Shown: positions 1 through 9,682, numbered from the stretch's first letter. The stretch is DNA of 61,205 nt from Lachnospiraceae bacterium (GCA_024693845.1 JAILKJ010000010.1:1-61205); one strand, 5' to 3'. Notes: generated by a model not told the origin, from the sequence alone. A program made the numbers and translations.

Positions 1-1517
<1,517 letters not shown>

Positions 1518-1562
1518 TCAAATTAGTTGCTGTATGCTAACCGATATTATCTCGGATAAAAC

Positions 1563-2282
1563 TTAGGGCACCACGGCTACCATGCTGTGCCGGAGCACGC
1601 TGTCATGATACTTGTAACCCTTCTGCATCTCTTGGGCTACAAAACCGCTTTCATACTCTTCGCTCTCCACCTGCATCACCGCATTGTGAAGATTGGGATC
1701 AAACTCTTTTCCCACTGCTTCAATGGGCTCTACTCCCAGCTTCTCCATCTCTGCGATCAGCTGTTTGTAGATCATGTTCATGCCTTCCGCAAAAGCGCCC
1801 CCCGCATCTTCCTCGGGAACGGTGGCAAGTCCTCTTTCAAAGTTGTCAATGACGGGAAGAATCTTTTCCAGAACGTTCTTGGCTCCCATGTCATACATCT
1901 GGGCTTTCTCTTTTTCCGTCCGGTTACGGAAGTTCTCGAATTCTGCCAACTGTCTTTTGACTTTGTCCTCCAGCTCTTCGATCCGTTCCTTATCCTTGTT
2001 GTCCTTCTTTTTAAAGAGGCCTTTCTTTTCTTCCTTCTGTGAAGTTTCCTCGCCGGAAGCCTCCGCCTTTTCTTCTTCGGCTGCTTCTTCGGTGGCTTCA
2101 ACCGCTTCTTCAGTTGCCGTATCTTCCGCCTCTTCTTTTACGGTTTTCTCCGCCTTACTCTCTTCTGCCTTATCAGCCTTCTTTGCTTTGCCGCCTGAGG
2201 GTTTATCCTTCTTTTCCTTCCTGGCGTTTTCGATGGCTTCCTTAATGATCTCTTCCTTGGTCACATCATCCATTCTGATCAT
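1563..2282 (-). CDS. grpE: GrpE nucleotide exchange factor
   Basis: Co-chaperone that releases ADP from DnaK. Of the 239 codons, the first ~95 are a highly charged Lys/Glu/Ala-rich region (a disordered tail, longer than usual). Then come a coiled coil (ELEDKVKRQLAEFENFRNRTEKE, broken by no proline) and the C-terminal beta domain, with the family pattern DNFERGL, GKEFDPNLHNAVMQ and GYKYHDSVLRHSMVAVV. Two starts are possible. The ATG at 2282 sits only two bases behind AAAGGA. The ATG three codons later (2273, MDDVTKEE) has AAGGA at a normal ~9-base spacing and is preferred. It lies 19 bases after hrcA and 93 before dnaK. Confidence 0.97.
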   Translation of the reverse strand: MIRMDDVTKEEIIKEAIENARKEKKDKPSGGKAKKADKAEESKAEKTVKEEAEDTATEEAVEATEEAAEEEKAEASGEETSQKEEKKGLFKKKDNKDKERIEELEDKVKRQLAEFENFRNRTEKEKAQMYDMGAKNVLEKILPVIDNFERGLATVPEEDAGGAFAEGMNMIYKQLIAEMEKLGVEPIEAVGKEFDPNLHNAVMQVESEEYESGFVAQEMQKGYKYHDSVLRHSMVAVVP

Positions 2283-2301
2283 TCCTTTCTTTCATCTGTT
2301 T

Positions 2302-3324
2302 CTATTTATATACCTGATCCAGCTGCTTCATGATACTCTTCATCGTATCCACCACCTTCTCATAATCCATTCTCTTCGGACCGATGATACCGATGGTTCC
2401 TTTCATGCCTTCACCCAGATCATAGGTTGCGGTTACCACGCTGCAATCCTTCATGGTGGAAACCGGTGACTCATCACCAATGTAAACCTGAATGCCGGTG
2501 CTCTCTTCATTGGTCAGCGTCTGATGCACCAGAGAGTGGAGGGTGTTCTTTTCCTCAAAGGCATTGATGATCTCGCTGGCCTTCTGGTTATCGGAAAGCT
2601 CCGGATACTTGAAGATGTTCTTTGCTCCGGAGGTGTAGATCTCCAGATCCTCCTCTTCTCCGATGGTTGCTGCCACCGCATCGATCACTTCGCTGACGAT
2701 GGCTTCATGGGCTCCCGCCTGGGCCTTCAGATTGGCGATCATCCCCAGATTGATCTCGCTTAAGGACAAGCCGTTCAAAGAAGTATTGAGCAAAATGTTC
2801 AGTTTCAAAAGCGTCTCATCATCAACGGGTCTGCTTACCGAGATCATATTGTTGCGGATCAGATTTCCTTCCGCTACCACTACCGCTACCAGCTGGGTCT
2901 CATCCACTCTCGAAAGCTGTACGAACTTCACCTTGTTGCCTCGGACCATGGGTGCCGAAACCATAGCGGCGTAGTTGGTATCGTTGGCAAGGAGTCTGGC
3001 GGTCTGCTTGAGGAGCTGATCCATCTTCTCCTCTTTCTTCAGGAGCATCTCCTTGATCTCCTGAACCTCCTTCTCCTTCTCGGCCATCATGTGATCCACA
3101 TATAACCTGTATCCTTTGTCGGAAGGGATCCTTCCGGCGGAGGTATGCGGCTGCAGGATGTATCCCAGTTCTTCCAGATCCGCCATCTCATTCCGGATCG
3201 TAGCGGAACTTAAATTCAGATCCGTATATTTGGAGATCGTTCTGCTGCCCACAGGTTCACCGGTCTCAAGATAGTTACGCACCACCGCCTGTAAGATCTT
3301 CAGTTTTCTCTCATCCAGTTCCAA
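2302..3324 (-). CDS. hrcA: Heat-inducible transcription repressor HrcA
   Basis: Repressor that binds CIRCE and is kept active by GroEL in Firmicutes. An N-terminal winged helix (LDERKLKILQAVVRNYLETG, SSATIRNEMADLEELGY, TSAGRIPSDKGYRLYVDHM) precedes the GAF-like and C-terminal domains. The C-terminal motif GEGMKGTIGIIGPKRMDYEK is typical. The longest frame starts at a GTG at 3354, but that codon lies inside the CIRCE half-site. The TTG at 3324 gives the usual family N-terminus (MELDERKLKIL) and is preceded by AAAAAGGGGGTGA at good spacing, so I prefer it; a GTG at 3333 is a second option. First gene of hrcA-grpE-dnaK, with a sigma-A promoter and CIRCE directly upstream. Confidence 0.97.
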   Translation of the reverse strand: MELDERKLKILQAVVRNYLETGEPVGSRTISKYTDLNLSSATIRNEMADLEELGYILQPHTSAGRIPSDKGYRLYVDHMMAEKEKEVQEIKEMLLKKEEKMDQLLKQTARLLANDTNYAAMVSAPMVRGNKVKFVQLSRVDETQLVAVVVAEGNLIRNNMISVSRPVDDETLLKLNILLNTSLNGLSLSEINLGMIANLKAQAGAHEAIVSEVIDAVAATIGEEEDLEIYTSGAKNIFKYPELSDNQKASEIINAFEEKNTLHSLVHQTLTNEESTGIQVYIGDESPVSTMKDCSVVTATYDLGEGMKGTIGIIGPKRMDYEKVVDTMKSIMKQLDQVYK

Positions 3325-3347
3325 CCGGCTCACCCCCTTTTTCGTTA

Positions 3348-3374
3348 TTAGCACTCAACTCATTCGAGTGCTAA
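3348..3374 (-). promoter_or_regulatory. CIRCE operator
   Basis: Perfect inverted repeat TTAGCACTC-N9-GAGTGCTAA, identical to the established CIRCE consensus, the binding site of HrcA. It lies in the 5' leader about 15 bases downstream of the predicted -10 and overlaps the upstream, non-preferred GTG of the hrcA frame. Confidence 0.97.
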
Positions 3375-3388
3375 TATCTCCAACACCT

Positions 3389-3417
3389 AAGATAGCACTA
3401 CCGATCTCCCTTGTCAA
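3389..3417 (-). promoter_or_regulatory. Sigma-A promoter of hrcA-grpE-dnaK
   Basis: On the minus strand, TTGACA (3412-3417), a 17-base spacer and TATCTT (3389-3394), immediately upstream of CIRCE. Placement and spacing are ideal for a housekeeping heat-shock promoter repressed by HrcA. Confidence 0.85.
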
Positions 3418-3427
3418 CCGCTAAAGC

Positions 3428-3462
3428 AAAAAAAGATCGGACACCCTTGCGGGTATCCGATC
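3428..3462 (-). terminator. Rho-independent terminator of the Lys/Ala-rich gene
   Basis: Minus-strand stem GATCGGATACCC/GGGTGTCCGATC (3435-3462) with a TTGC-type loop, followed by seven T residues (A-run 3428-3434 on the plus strand). It closes the gene ending at 3486 and insulates it from hrcA. Confidence 0.9.
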
Positions 3463-3485
3463 CAGTCATCCGATGTTCTTTCTTA

Positions 3486-4031
3486 TCAGATCTTGAAGTC
3501 GCCGGTAACTTCGCCGTTGATCACATAGTATACAGTGTTCTCTTCGGGCTTAACATAGAGCTCAACAGTCTTGAACTCGCCGGGCTTCTTGCCGAGATCG
3601 TATTTCCATACATCCTTAGCGATCTTTACGAAATCCTCTTCCTTGTAGTCCTGGTTAGCGAACTGATAATTAACAGTTGCCTTGATAGCTGCCTTGGTTG
3701 CAGTCTTCTTAGCTGCGGGCTTAGCTGCTGCTTTCTTTGCTGCGGGCTTAGCTGCTGCCTTCTTAGCTGCGGGCTTAGCTGCTGCTTTCTTTGCTGCGGG
3801 CTTAGCTGCTGCTTTCTTTGCTGCAGGCTTAGCTGCTGCCTTCTTAGCTGCGGGCTTAGCTGCTGCTTTCTTTGCTGCAGGCTTCTTAGCTGCCGCCTTC
3901 TTAGCAACGGGCTTTACTTCCTTAGCTGCTTCAACGGGCTTCTTCTCTTCAGCCTTTGCAGGTGCTGCTTTGGCTGCAACTGCTTTTGCAGCAGGTGTTA
4001 CAGCTGCTACAACTTTCTTCTCTTCTGCCAT
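3486..4031 (-). CDS. Histone-H1-like Lys/Ala/Pro repeat protein with C-terminal DUF6465-like domain
   Basis: 181 residues. Residues ~1-50 are Ala/Lys/Glu-rich. Residues ~48-112 hold seven PAAKK units, six of them as nine-residue PAAKKAAAK repeats. The last ~65 residues form a small globular domain (YQFANQDYKEEDFVKIAKDV, YDLGKKPGEF, VELYVKPEENTVYYVING). That domain resembles the DUF6465 family that I associate with Lachnospiraceae (from memory). The basic repeat recalls bacterial histone-H1-like and HBHA tails that bind DNA or polyanions, so nucleic-acid or teichoic-acid binding is an inference. The ATG follows GGAGTAACACC. It is a single gene with its own promoter (4071-4100) and terminator. 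Confidence 0.85.
   Translation of the reverse strand: MAEEKKVVAAVTPAAKAVAAKAAPAKAEEKKPVEAAKEVKPVAKKAAAKKPAAKKAAAKPAAKKAAAKPAAKKAAAKPAAKKAAAKPAAKKAAAKPAAKKAAAKPAAKKTATKAAIKATVNYQFANQDYKEEDFVKIAKDVWKYDLGKKPGEFKTVELYVKPEENTVYYVINGEVTGDFKI
3705..3881 (-). repeat. Tandem 27-bp coding repeat (PAAKKAAAK)n
   Basis: Six 27-base units plus a final 15-base partial unit (177 bases), each coding for PAAKK or PAAKKAAAK. The copies differ at a few wobble positions (tttcttt versus cttctta, gcggg versus gcagg), which alternate along the array. Length variation between strains by slippage or recombination is expected. Confidence 0.95.
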
Positions 4032-4070
4032 GGTGTTACTCCTTTCACACTATTAAAATAAATAAGGTTA

Positions 4071-4100
4071 ACAATAGCTTACTTTTATTATACGTGTCAA
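4071..4100 (-). promoter_or_regulatory. Sigma-A promoter of the repeat protein
   Basis: Minus-strand TTGACA (4095-4100) and TATTGT (4071-4076) with an 18-base spacer, about 40 bases upstream of the start codon at 4031. The surrounding 4032-4186 gap is AT-rich and holds nothing else recognisable. Confidence 0.65.
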
Positions 4101-4186
4101 CTATATCGCAAAATAGGGCATCTGTCAAATTTTTCGACGATTTTTTGGGAATATTTGCTACTTTTATTAAAGTTGTACAAAAGCAA

Positions 4187-5059
4187 TTATTGTTTTATAA
4201 AAAAATACAGTAATAGTAACAACCCAAGTCCGATCCTGTAAATTCCGAATGGTATAAAGTTGTGTTTTTTAATGTAATCAAGAAGCAGTTTTATAACAAA
4301 AACAGATACCACATATGCAACAACACACCCCACAAAAAGTAACACTGCTTCACTTGTGTTAAAGGACAGACCTGCTGAAACAAACTTTAAAGCCTTCAGT
4401 GCACTTGCACCCAGCATCACCGGAATGGCAAGGTAAAAAGTGAACTCCGCAGCAACGTTTCTGGACACACCCAAAAGCAATGCACCGATGATGGTCGCAC
4501 CTGATCTGGAAGTTCCCGGAAAGACTGCCGCAAGCACTTGAAAAACACCGATCAAAAGTACGGCGATATAATCCAGTTTTTGAATGGAACGAATGCGGAA
4601 TTTTTTTCCTTCGTTTCTCTTTTCGATCACGATAAAAAGAATACCGAAAATGATCAGCGCAGCGGCAACGCAGGGGAAGTTGTAAAGATGTTCATCCACC
4701 CAGTCATCAAACAGGATCCCTATGACTGCAGCGGGAACGCAGGCCAGCAGGATCTTCCCCCAGAGGATCATGATATCTTTTTTGATATAGGCTTTGCCCA
4801 CGGAAATATCATCCTCCTGTTTGTTCTCCTGCGTAAGGCCGAAGGGCCAGATCTTTTCCCAGAAAAGAACCACCACTGCTATGATGGCCCCCAACTGGAT
4901 CACCACCAGAAACAGATTCCAGAATTCTTCTCTTACGTGAAGCTTCACGAATTCATCCAGAATGATCATATGCCCCGTCGAACTGATGGGCAGCCACTCT
5001 GTGATCCCCTCCACGATACCGAACAAGATTGCTTTTAGTACATCTAAAAAAGTTTGCAT
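4187..5059 (-). CDS. uppP: Undecaprenyl-diphosphatase UppP/BacA
   Basis: Integral membrane phosphatase that recycles undecaprenyl pyrophosphate to the carrier lipid needed for peptidoglycan and other surface polymers; overexpression gives bacitracin resistance. The 290 residues match family length. Both signature motifs are present: EGITEWLPISSTGH near residue 17 and VFPGTSRSGATIIGALLLG near residue 180, with about eight hydrophobic segments. Last gene of the minus-strand run, 11 bases after the patatin gene. It fits a cluster that also carries MBOAT/SGNH genes likely to modify a lipid-linked or surface polymer. Confidence 0.97.
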   Translation of the reverse strand: MQTFLDVLKAILFGIVEGITEWLPISSTGHMIILDEFVKLHVREEFWNLFLVVIQLGAIIAVVVLFWEKIWPFGLTQENKQEDDISVGKAYIKKDIMILWGKILLACVPAAVIGILFDDWVDEHLYNFPCVAAALIIFGILFIVIEKRNEGKKFRIRSIQKLDYIAVLLIGVFQVLAAVFPGTSRSGATIIGALLLGVSRNVAAEFTFYLAIPVMLGASALKALKFVSAGLSFNTSEAVLLFVGCVVAYVVSVFVIKLLLDYIKKHNFIPFGIYRIGLGLLLLLYFFIKQ

Positions 5060-5070
5060 TTGCTAATTCC

Positions 5071-5931
5071 TCATTTTTCCAGATAACGCATCAGATCTTC
5101 GTAGCAGTTTTGCGCTTCCGCATATCCCTGCTCATACAATGCCGTCAGTTTCTCCCTGTCTTTTTCGATCCTTGCCACCTCGGAAGGCACCTGGGGACGG
5201 ATCAGGAAAAGGTTGCCTTTCTCATGCTCTCTCTCCAGATACTTAACCACCTTATTATAACGAATGTGACGCAGTTTCAGATCCCGGATCATGGCGGGAT
5301 ATTTCCGATACCGCAGCTTTGCGGCAGCAAGGAGATTGAAGGGCTTTCTGATGTATCCCACTTCCTTGGTCATGATCACAACGTTCTTTTTATTTCCGTC
5401 CAGGATGGACTGGCGGATCGGAATACAGTCGGCGATCCCTCCGTCCAGATACTTATGTCCGTCGATCTCCACCATCCTCGATACCAGAGGCATGGACGCG
5501 GAAGCCCGTACCACGTTCATGGAATTCTTCAGATCATTGATAGGTGCATAGACAGCCTTCCCTGTTTCCACATCCGTCATAACTGCATAGGCTTTTCCCG
5601 GATATTTTTCCGCCGCTTCAAAATCAAAGGGATTGAGTACCATGGGGATATCAGTATAGGCCATCTTCACATTGAACAGATCGCCGGTTTTCAAAAGCGG
5701 ACGGATGCCGCAGTAGTTCGGATCATCCAGATAATCCAGTGTCACCGCTTTTGCTCTTCCCCGCTGTCCGGAAATATAACTGCACAGATTACAGGCACCC
5801 ATGGAAACTCCGTAGCAGGAAGAAAACACAAGACCCTTATCCATGAAAAAATCCAAAACACCGGAGGTATAGATCCCCTTCATGCCTCCGCCTTCCAACA
5901 CCAGTCCGGCTTCTATCATCCTCATGATCAT
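5071..5931 (-). CDS. Patatin-like phospholipase family protein
   Basis: Cytoplasmic Ser-Asp dyad hydrolase of the patatin/RssA/YjjU group. Visible motifs: the oxyanion loop LVLEGGGMKGIYTSG (residues ~10-25), the nucleophile elbow GVSMG (~40-44) and the catalytic Asp in LDGGIADCIPI (~168). 286 residues, no signal peptide or membrane segment. The ATG at 5931 overlaps the TGA of the aminotransferase (ATGA) and has GGGAGGAAA inside the upstream gene, indicating translational coupling. Acyl-lipid hydrolysis is the family expectation; the true substrate is unknown. Confidence 0.92.
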   Translation of the reverse strand: MIMRMIEAGLVLEGGGMKGIYTSGVLDFFMDKGLVFSSCYGVSMGACNLCSYISGQRGRAKAVTLDYLDDPNYCGIRPLLKTGDLFNVKMAYTDIPMVLNPFDFEAAEKYPGKAYAVMTDVETGKAVYAPINDLKNSMNVVRASASMPLVSRMVEIDGHKYLDGGIADCIPIRQSILDGNKKNVVIMTKEVGYIRKPFNLLAAAKLRYRKYPAMIRDLKLRHIRYNKVVKYLEREHEKGNLFLIRPQVPSEVARIEKDREKLTALYEQGYAEAQNCYEDLMRYLEK

Positions 5932-7124
5932 TTTCCTCCCAGTCCGTAAAAGGCTGCTAACTTTTCAAACTGCGGGATCGAGCGCTCCACCGTCTCGGTG
6001 GGTACGCAGTATGCGATCCTGAAGTATCCCTTGCAGGCAAAGGAATCGCCCGGCACGATGACCAGACCATACTCCAGCGCTTTGTTGCAGAACTCTCCTG
6101 CATCCTCGATGGGTGCCTTCGGGAACATATAGAAGGTGCCACCGGGCTTTACGATGGAAAAGCCCATTCTCGTAAGCTCACGATACAGGATATCGGAGTT
6201 TTTCTCATATACCGAAAGATCCGCCGTCTGGCCCAGAACCTCTGCCACAGTCAGCTGGATAAGTGATGCAGGGCAGTTGTGTCCGATCCCACGGGAGATC
6301 TGCGTACACATATGGATGATGAGCTCTGCATCCTTGCATGCGGGATTCACTGCCACATACCCGATACGTTCACCGGGCAGGGAAATGGATTTACTGAAGG
6401 AATAGCACATCAGCGTATTGTCATAAAAAGAGGAAATGCAGGGTGCATCCACTCCGGTAAATACGATCTCCCGATAGGGCTCATCCGAAATGATATAGAT
6501 CTCATGGCCGAACTTTTTCTGCGCTGCGTATAAAATGTCCGCCAGCTTTTGGATCGTCGCTGTGGAATAAACGATGCCGGAAGGATTGTTGGGCGAATTG
6601 ATCAGGATCGCCGCCGTCTTTTCATTCAGTATCTCTTCAAAGGCTTCGAAGTTGATCTGGAAGCTTTCGGTATCCGCAGGCACCACCCGAAGGATCGCAC
6701 CCGTCTCATGTACATAAGGGCCGTACTCCGGGAAATAAGGTGCAAAGGTGATGATCTCCTCTCCGGGGCATACAACCGCACGGAATGCATGTGCCAGGGC
6801 ACCTGCCGCTCCGGAAGCCATGAATACATGATCTGCCTTGTAGGGCAGATGGTAGGTTTTTTCAAGGTAGGCTGCTACCGCAGCGCGCACCTCAAGGATG
6901 CCGTGGCTTTCGCTGTAGCCATGAAGCTGCATGGGATCCGTTTCCCCGATGAGCTTCACCATGGTCTCGTTCACACATGCCGGTGCCGGCACGGAAGGGT
7001 TTCCGAGACTGAAGTTAAAAATGTTCTCATGGCCGATCTTCTCTCCCTGCTCGAATGCTTTAGCATTCATGCTCCTGATCACCGATTTTTGTCCCAGCAT
7101 GTTTTTGAAATGTTCCGATATCAT
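5928..7124 (-). CDS. PLP-dependent aminotransferase, class I/II
   Basis: Fold-type I aminotransferase of the aspartate/alanine aminotransferase-like group, 398 residues. The PLP lysine lies in YSFSKSISLPGERIGY (~244-248). Also seen are the NSPNNPSG substrate/cofactor loop, the ISDEPYREI aspartate/tyrosine motif, and a C-terminal arginine in the YFRIAYC segment. Substrate cannot be assigned from sequence. It overlaps the downstream patatin by four bases and the upstream SGNH gene by four bases, so all three are likely co-translated. Confidence 0.92.
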   Translation of the reverse strand: MISEHFKNMLGQKSVIRSMNAKAFEQGEKIGHENIFNFSLGNPSVPAPACVNETMVKLIGETDPMQLHGYSESHGILEVRAAVAAYLEKTYHLPYKADHVFMASGAAGALAHAFRAVVCPGEEIITFAPYFPEYGPYVHETGAILRVVPADTESFQINFEAFEEILNEKTAAILINSPNNPSGIVYSTATIQKLADILYAAQKKFGHEIYIISDEPYREIVFTGVDAPCISSFYDNTLMCYSFSKSISLPGERIGYVAVNPACKDAELIIHMCTQISRGIGHNCPASLIQLTVAEVLGQTADLSVYEKNSDILYRELTRMGFSIVKPGGTFYMFPKAPIEDAGEFCNKALEYGLVIVPGDSFACKGYFRIAYCVPTETVERSIPQFEKLAAFYGLGGK

Positions 7125-8044
7125 TGGTTTTCCTCCCTGTATTTCTCCACATCCGCGGCAAGCTGCGAAGTCCTTACCGCCACCCCTTCATCCGTCAGAT
7201 GCAGATGTGTGTCGTAAAAATATGATACATCATATCGATAACTGTTAAAGTCGGAGATCACCTCCGCTTTCAGTTTATCCCGAAGTTCCTGCTCAAATGC
7301 CGCATACTGTGCCTCATCCGGCACGCCTTCACACAGGGCGATGGGATAGGCCGCAATCACCATATCGGCGCCCTTTGCCTGCAGCTTGTCATACAGACTG
7401 TTCAGTCTCTCCACCGTCGCATCGCTGATGGGACTGATGGTCACATAGGAAAAATCGATGTTCTCCTCCGAGGCAGGCCGCGGATAATAGTTGTCACCGT
7501 ATTCGTTAAAAGCACTTCTGCGGTAGCTGTTGGTCATCTCGGAATTCCCGGTTCCCGTGCGCCAGAGCTTTGCGCATTTGCCAAGATAGGTAGGATAGGC
7601 TGCGATCATATCCGGCCAGTCCTTTGCTCGGATCAGGGGGTAGAGGGAAAAATGATTCTCTATGGTGATCCAGCAAAGATGGGGATTGGTCAGCTTATCC
7701 TCCTCATCATAACGGCTCGGGCAGACAATATACAGATCGCCTTCATGCACATTCAAAAGTGCCGCCTGTTCGTTAAACACATCCCCGGTTCCGCCATGCA
7801 TACCCATATTGACCACGGGCTTACCGAGCTTTTGTTCCAGCGTCCCCGAATCGATGCCGAAGGGAAGGTTGGAATCCCCGATCAGGACGATCTTCTCGCC
7901 TTCGATACTCTTAAGACGCTCTGCCTTGTCGATCATGGCCGCCTGATAATCCCCCTCATACTGGGGCATAACGATCCCGAAGCAGAACAGGGCAAGGATC
8001 GCAAGCATCGCTATGCAGTTGAGGGTGAATTGGAGTTTTTTCAT
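7121..8044 (-). CDS. Membrane-anchored SGNH/AlgX-DltD-like protein, partner of the upstream MBOAT
   Basis: 307 residues from the ATG at 8044 (MKKLQFTLNC). One N-terminal membrane helix is followed by an extracytoplasmic SGNH-type domain with block I IVLIGDSNLPFG and a C-terminal DTHLHLTDEG (Asp-x-x-His). MBOAT plus SGNH pairs transfer acyl groups, often acetyl, to surface polymers or sugars; the MBOAT gene here is the next gene upstream. The frame is open back to 8176, but that ATG lies in a hairpin stem. The chosen ATG overlaps the TGA of a 24-codon ORF, suggesting coupling. Confidence 0.82.
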   Translation of the reverse strand: MKKLQFTLNCIAMLAILALFCFGIVMPQYEGDYQAAMIDKAERLKSIEGEKIVLIGDSNLPFGIDSGTLEQKLGKPVVNMGMHGGTGDVFNEQAALLNVHEGDLYIVCPSRYDEEDKLTNPHLCWITIENHFSLYPLIRAKDWPDMIAAYPTYLGKCAKLWRTGTGNSEMTNSYRRSAFNEYGDNYYPRPASEENIDFSYVTISPISDATVERLNSLYDKLQAKGADMVIAAYPIALCEGVPDEAQYAAFEQELRDKLKAEVISDFNSYRYDVSYFYDTHLHLTDEGVAVRTSQLAADVEKYREENQ

Positions 8045-8115
8045 AATACAATTAAGCCCTGTTGGTTCTGAGCCGGATTTCTCCGCAGCTTCGCTCGCGT
8101 CCCTTTTTTGCTCAT
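8041..8115 (-). CDS. Candidate 24-residue basic leader ORF coupled to the SGNH gene
   Basis: ATG at 8115 preceded by CGAGG at four bases, then 24 codons beginning MSKKGTRAKLRR and ending GLIVL. Its TGA (8043-8041) overlaps the ATG of the SGNH gene at 8044. The downstream ATG has no convincing ribosome site of its own (CAGGGCTTAATTGTATT precedes it), so coupling through this short ORF would explain initiation. The peptide is strongly basic and I recognise no family. It may only be a translational delivery device, or it may be spurious. Confidence 0.4.
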   Translation of the reverse strand: MSKKGTRAKLRRNPAQNQQGLIVL

Positions 8116-8143
8116 TAATCCTCGATTCTCTCGTACAAGTGCA

Positions 8144-8182
8144 TTCTTTCATGCAAGCATGAGAATGCACTTGCATGAAGAA
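8144..8182 (-). other. Stable hairpin between the MBOAT and SGNH genes
   Basis: Inverted repeat CTTCATGCAAG ... CTTGCATGAAAG with a ~12-base loop, just after the MBOAT stop at 8192. No T-run follows on the minus strand, so it more likely protects or processes the operon mRNA than terminates it. The alternative upstream ATG of the SGNH frame (8176) is inside this stem. Confidence 0.55.
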
Positions 8183-8191
8183 CGCTTTCCT

Positions 8192-9667
8192 CTAAAACTG
8201 AAAGTATATAAACGCAGTCTGGGTATATTCGTGTCCGTAAACCCCGAAGAGGATGATCCAGAAAAGCAGGCCCAGGTAGACCAGCCACCTGAAGGGCTTG
8301 CCCTGTGCAAAGAACCACTTCGGAATGTCTTTTTTCTTCGAAAGGAACAGATCCACCACAAGCAAAAGTATCACAGCCAGTAAAAGGGCGACCCCCTCAT
8401 GATACTCCATCTGTCCTGCTTCGGCAAGACGACTCCAGGATTCATCCAGCAGATTCAGAAAGCCCGGTCTTGCCTTCATCTGACGAAGGATCCCCACTGC
8501 CTCCCCAAGGCTTGCAGCCCGGAAGAACAGGAAGGAAAAGGAGACCAGAAGAAAGGTTCCGATCCCTGCAAAAAAGCGATAGGAAAACCTGTCCCTGTCT
8601 GCCTTAAAGAAGGAAAGTACCCTGCTGCGTACAGGCTCAAGAGCCTCCTCCGCCACCATGTAGATACCATTGATAAAGCCCCACAGCACATAGGTCCAGT
8701 TGGCTCCGTGCCAGAGACCGCTGATGAGGAATACGATCAGGGTGTTCCTGTATTTTTTCAGCTTGCCGCCCCGATTACCCCCCAGAGGGATATACAGATA
8801 GTCCGTAAACCACCCGGTTAGGGAAATGTGCCAGCGTTTCCAGAATTCATGGATGCTCCGGGAAAGATAAGGATACCGGAAGTTGTCCATCAGCTTAAAG
8901 CCCAGGACCCTGGCGCTTCCGATGGCAATATAGGAATAGCCGCCGAAGTCACAGTAGATCTGCACCGTGAACAAAAGAACGGCCAGAAAGAGTTCCGCTC
9001 CGGTGTATTCCAGATATCCCTCAAAGATCCTGTCCACGATCACAGCCAGCCTGTCCGCGATGACAATCTTCATGAACAGGCCCCAGAGCATCATCAACAG
9101 ACCTTCTCTGACTCTGTCCGTATCAAATTCATGCTTCTCATCGAACTGGGGCAACAGGTTGGTGCTCCGTTCAATGGGCCCAGCCACCAGCTGGGGGAAG
9201 AAGGAAACAAACAGAGCGTATTTTCCCAGATGGTGTTCGGCCTTCACTTTTCCCCGATAGACATCCAGCATATATCCCAAAGCCTGGAACACAAAAAAAG
9301 AGATCCCGACAGGAAGCAGGATATCCGGCACCGGGATGGGTGATCCGAAGAGCTTTAACGCATTCAGATTGTGGATCAGAAATCCCGTATACTTAAACCA
9401 GATGAGCATTCCCAGATTCAGGATGAGGCCACCCCACATCAGAGCAAGCCTTACGTTCCGGCTTTCGGCTTTTTCCATCAGAAGCGCCGCACCATAGGTG
9501 ATCAGGATGCTGGCAAGCAGAAGCAGCCCGTAGGCTGCGTTCCAATTCATATAAAACACAAAGCTGGCTGCAAGCAGCCAGTAATTGCGCACCTTCTGCG
9601 GCAGGATAAAATACAGGATCACCACCGCAGGGAAAAATACAAGATATGCTACCGAATGAAAGATCAT
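8192..9667 (-). CDS. MBOAT O-acyltransferase (AlgI/DltB-like)
   Basis: Polytopic membrane-bound O-acyltransferase, 491 residues with ~10-12 membrane segments. Family hallmarks: PVGISFFVFQALGYMLDVYRG, FFPQLVAGPI, SIHEFWKRWHISLTGW and the motif with the catalytic histidine, SGLWHGANWTYVLWG. Such proteins pass an acyl group across the membrane to an SGNH-type partner that acylates alginate, cellulose, teichoic acid or peptidoglycan. Acceptor unknown here. It starts 15 bases after the GGDEF/EAL gene and is followed by an SGNH gene, the standard acylation pair. C-di-GMP control is suggested only by proximity. Confidence 0.93.
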   Translation of the reverse strand: MIFHSVAYLVFFPAVVILYFILPQKVRNYWLLAASFVFYMNWNAAYGLLLLASILITYGAALLMEKAESRNVRLALMWGGLILNLGMLIWFKYTGFLIHNLNALKLFGSPIPVPDILLPVGISFFVFQALGYMLDVYRGKVKAEHHLGKYALFVSFFPQLVAGPIERSTNLLPQFDEKHEFDTDRVREGLLMMLWGLFMKIVIADRLAVIVDRIFEGYLEYTGAELFLAVLLFTVQIYCDFGGYSYIAIGSARVLGFKLMDNFRYPYLSRSIHEFWKRWHISLTGWFTDYLYIPLGGNRGGKLKKYRNTLIVFLISGLWHGANWTYVLWGFINGIYMVAEEALEPVRSRVLSFFKADRDRFSYRFFAGIGTFLLVSFSFLFFRAASLGEAVGILRQMKARPGFLNLLDESWSRLAEAGQMEYHEGVALLLAVILLLVVDLFLSKKKDIPKWFFAQGKPFRWLVYLGLLFWIILFGVYGHEYTQTAFIYFQF

Positions 9668-9682
9668 ACTACGCGACCATCC

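Noticed and set aside
3411-4061. Plus-strand open frames over the Lys/Ala-rich gene reading as Cys/Leu-rich or Ala/Phe-rich repeat proteins
   Set aside because: They are antisense readings of the 27-bp repeat. The minus-strand gene has a ribosome site, promoter, terminator and a recognisable C-terminal domain.
8044-8176. N-terminal extension of the SGNH protein to an ATG at 8176
   Set aside because: The added 44 residues are Cys/Arg/Glu-rich with no membrane or signal character, and the ATG lies in a hairpin stem. The ATG at 8044 begins right before the membrane helix.
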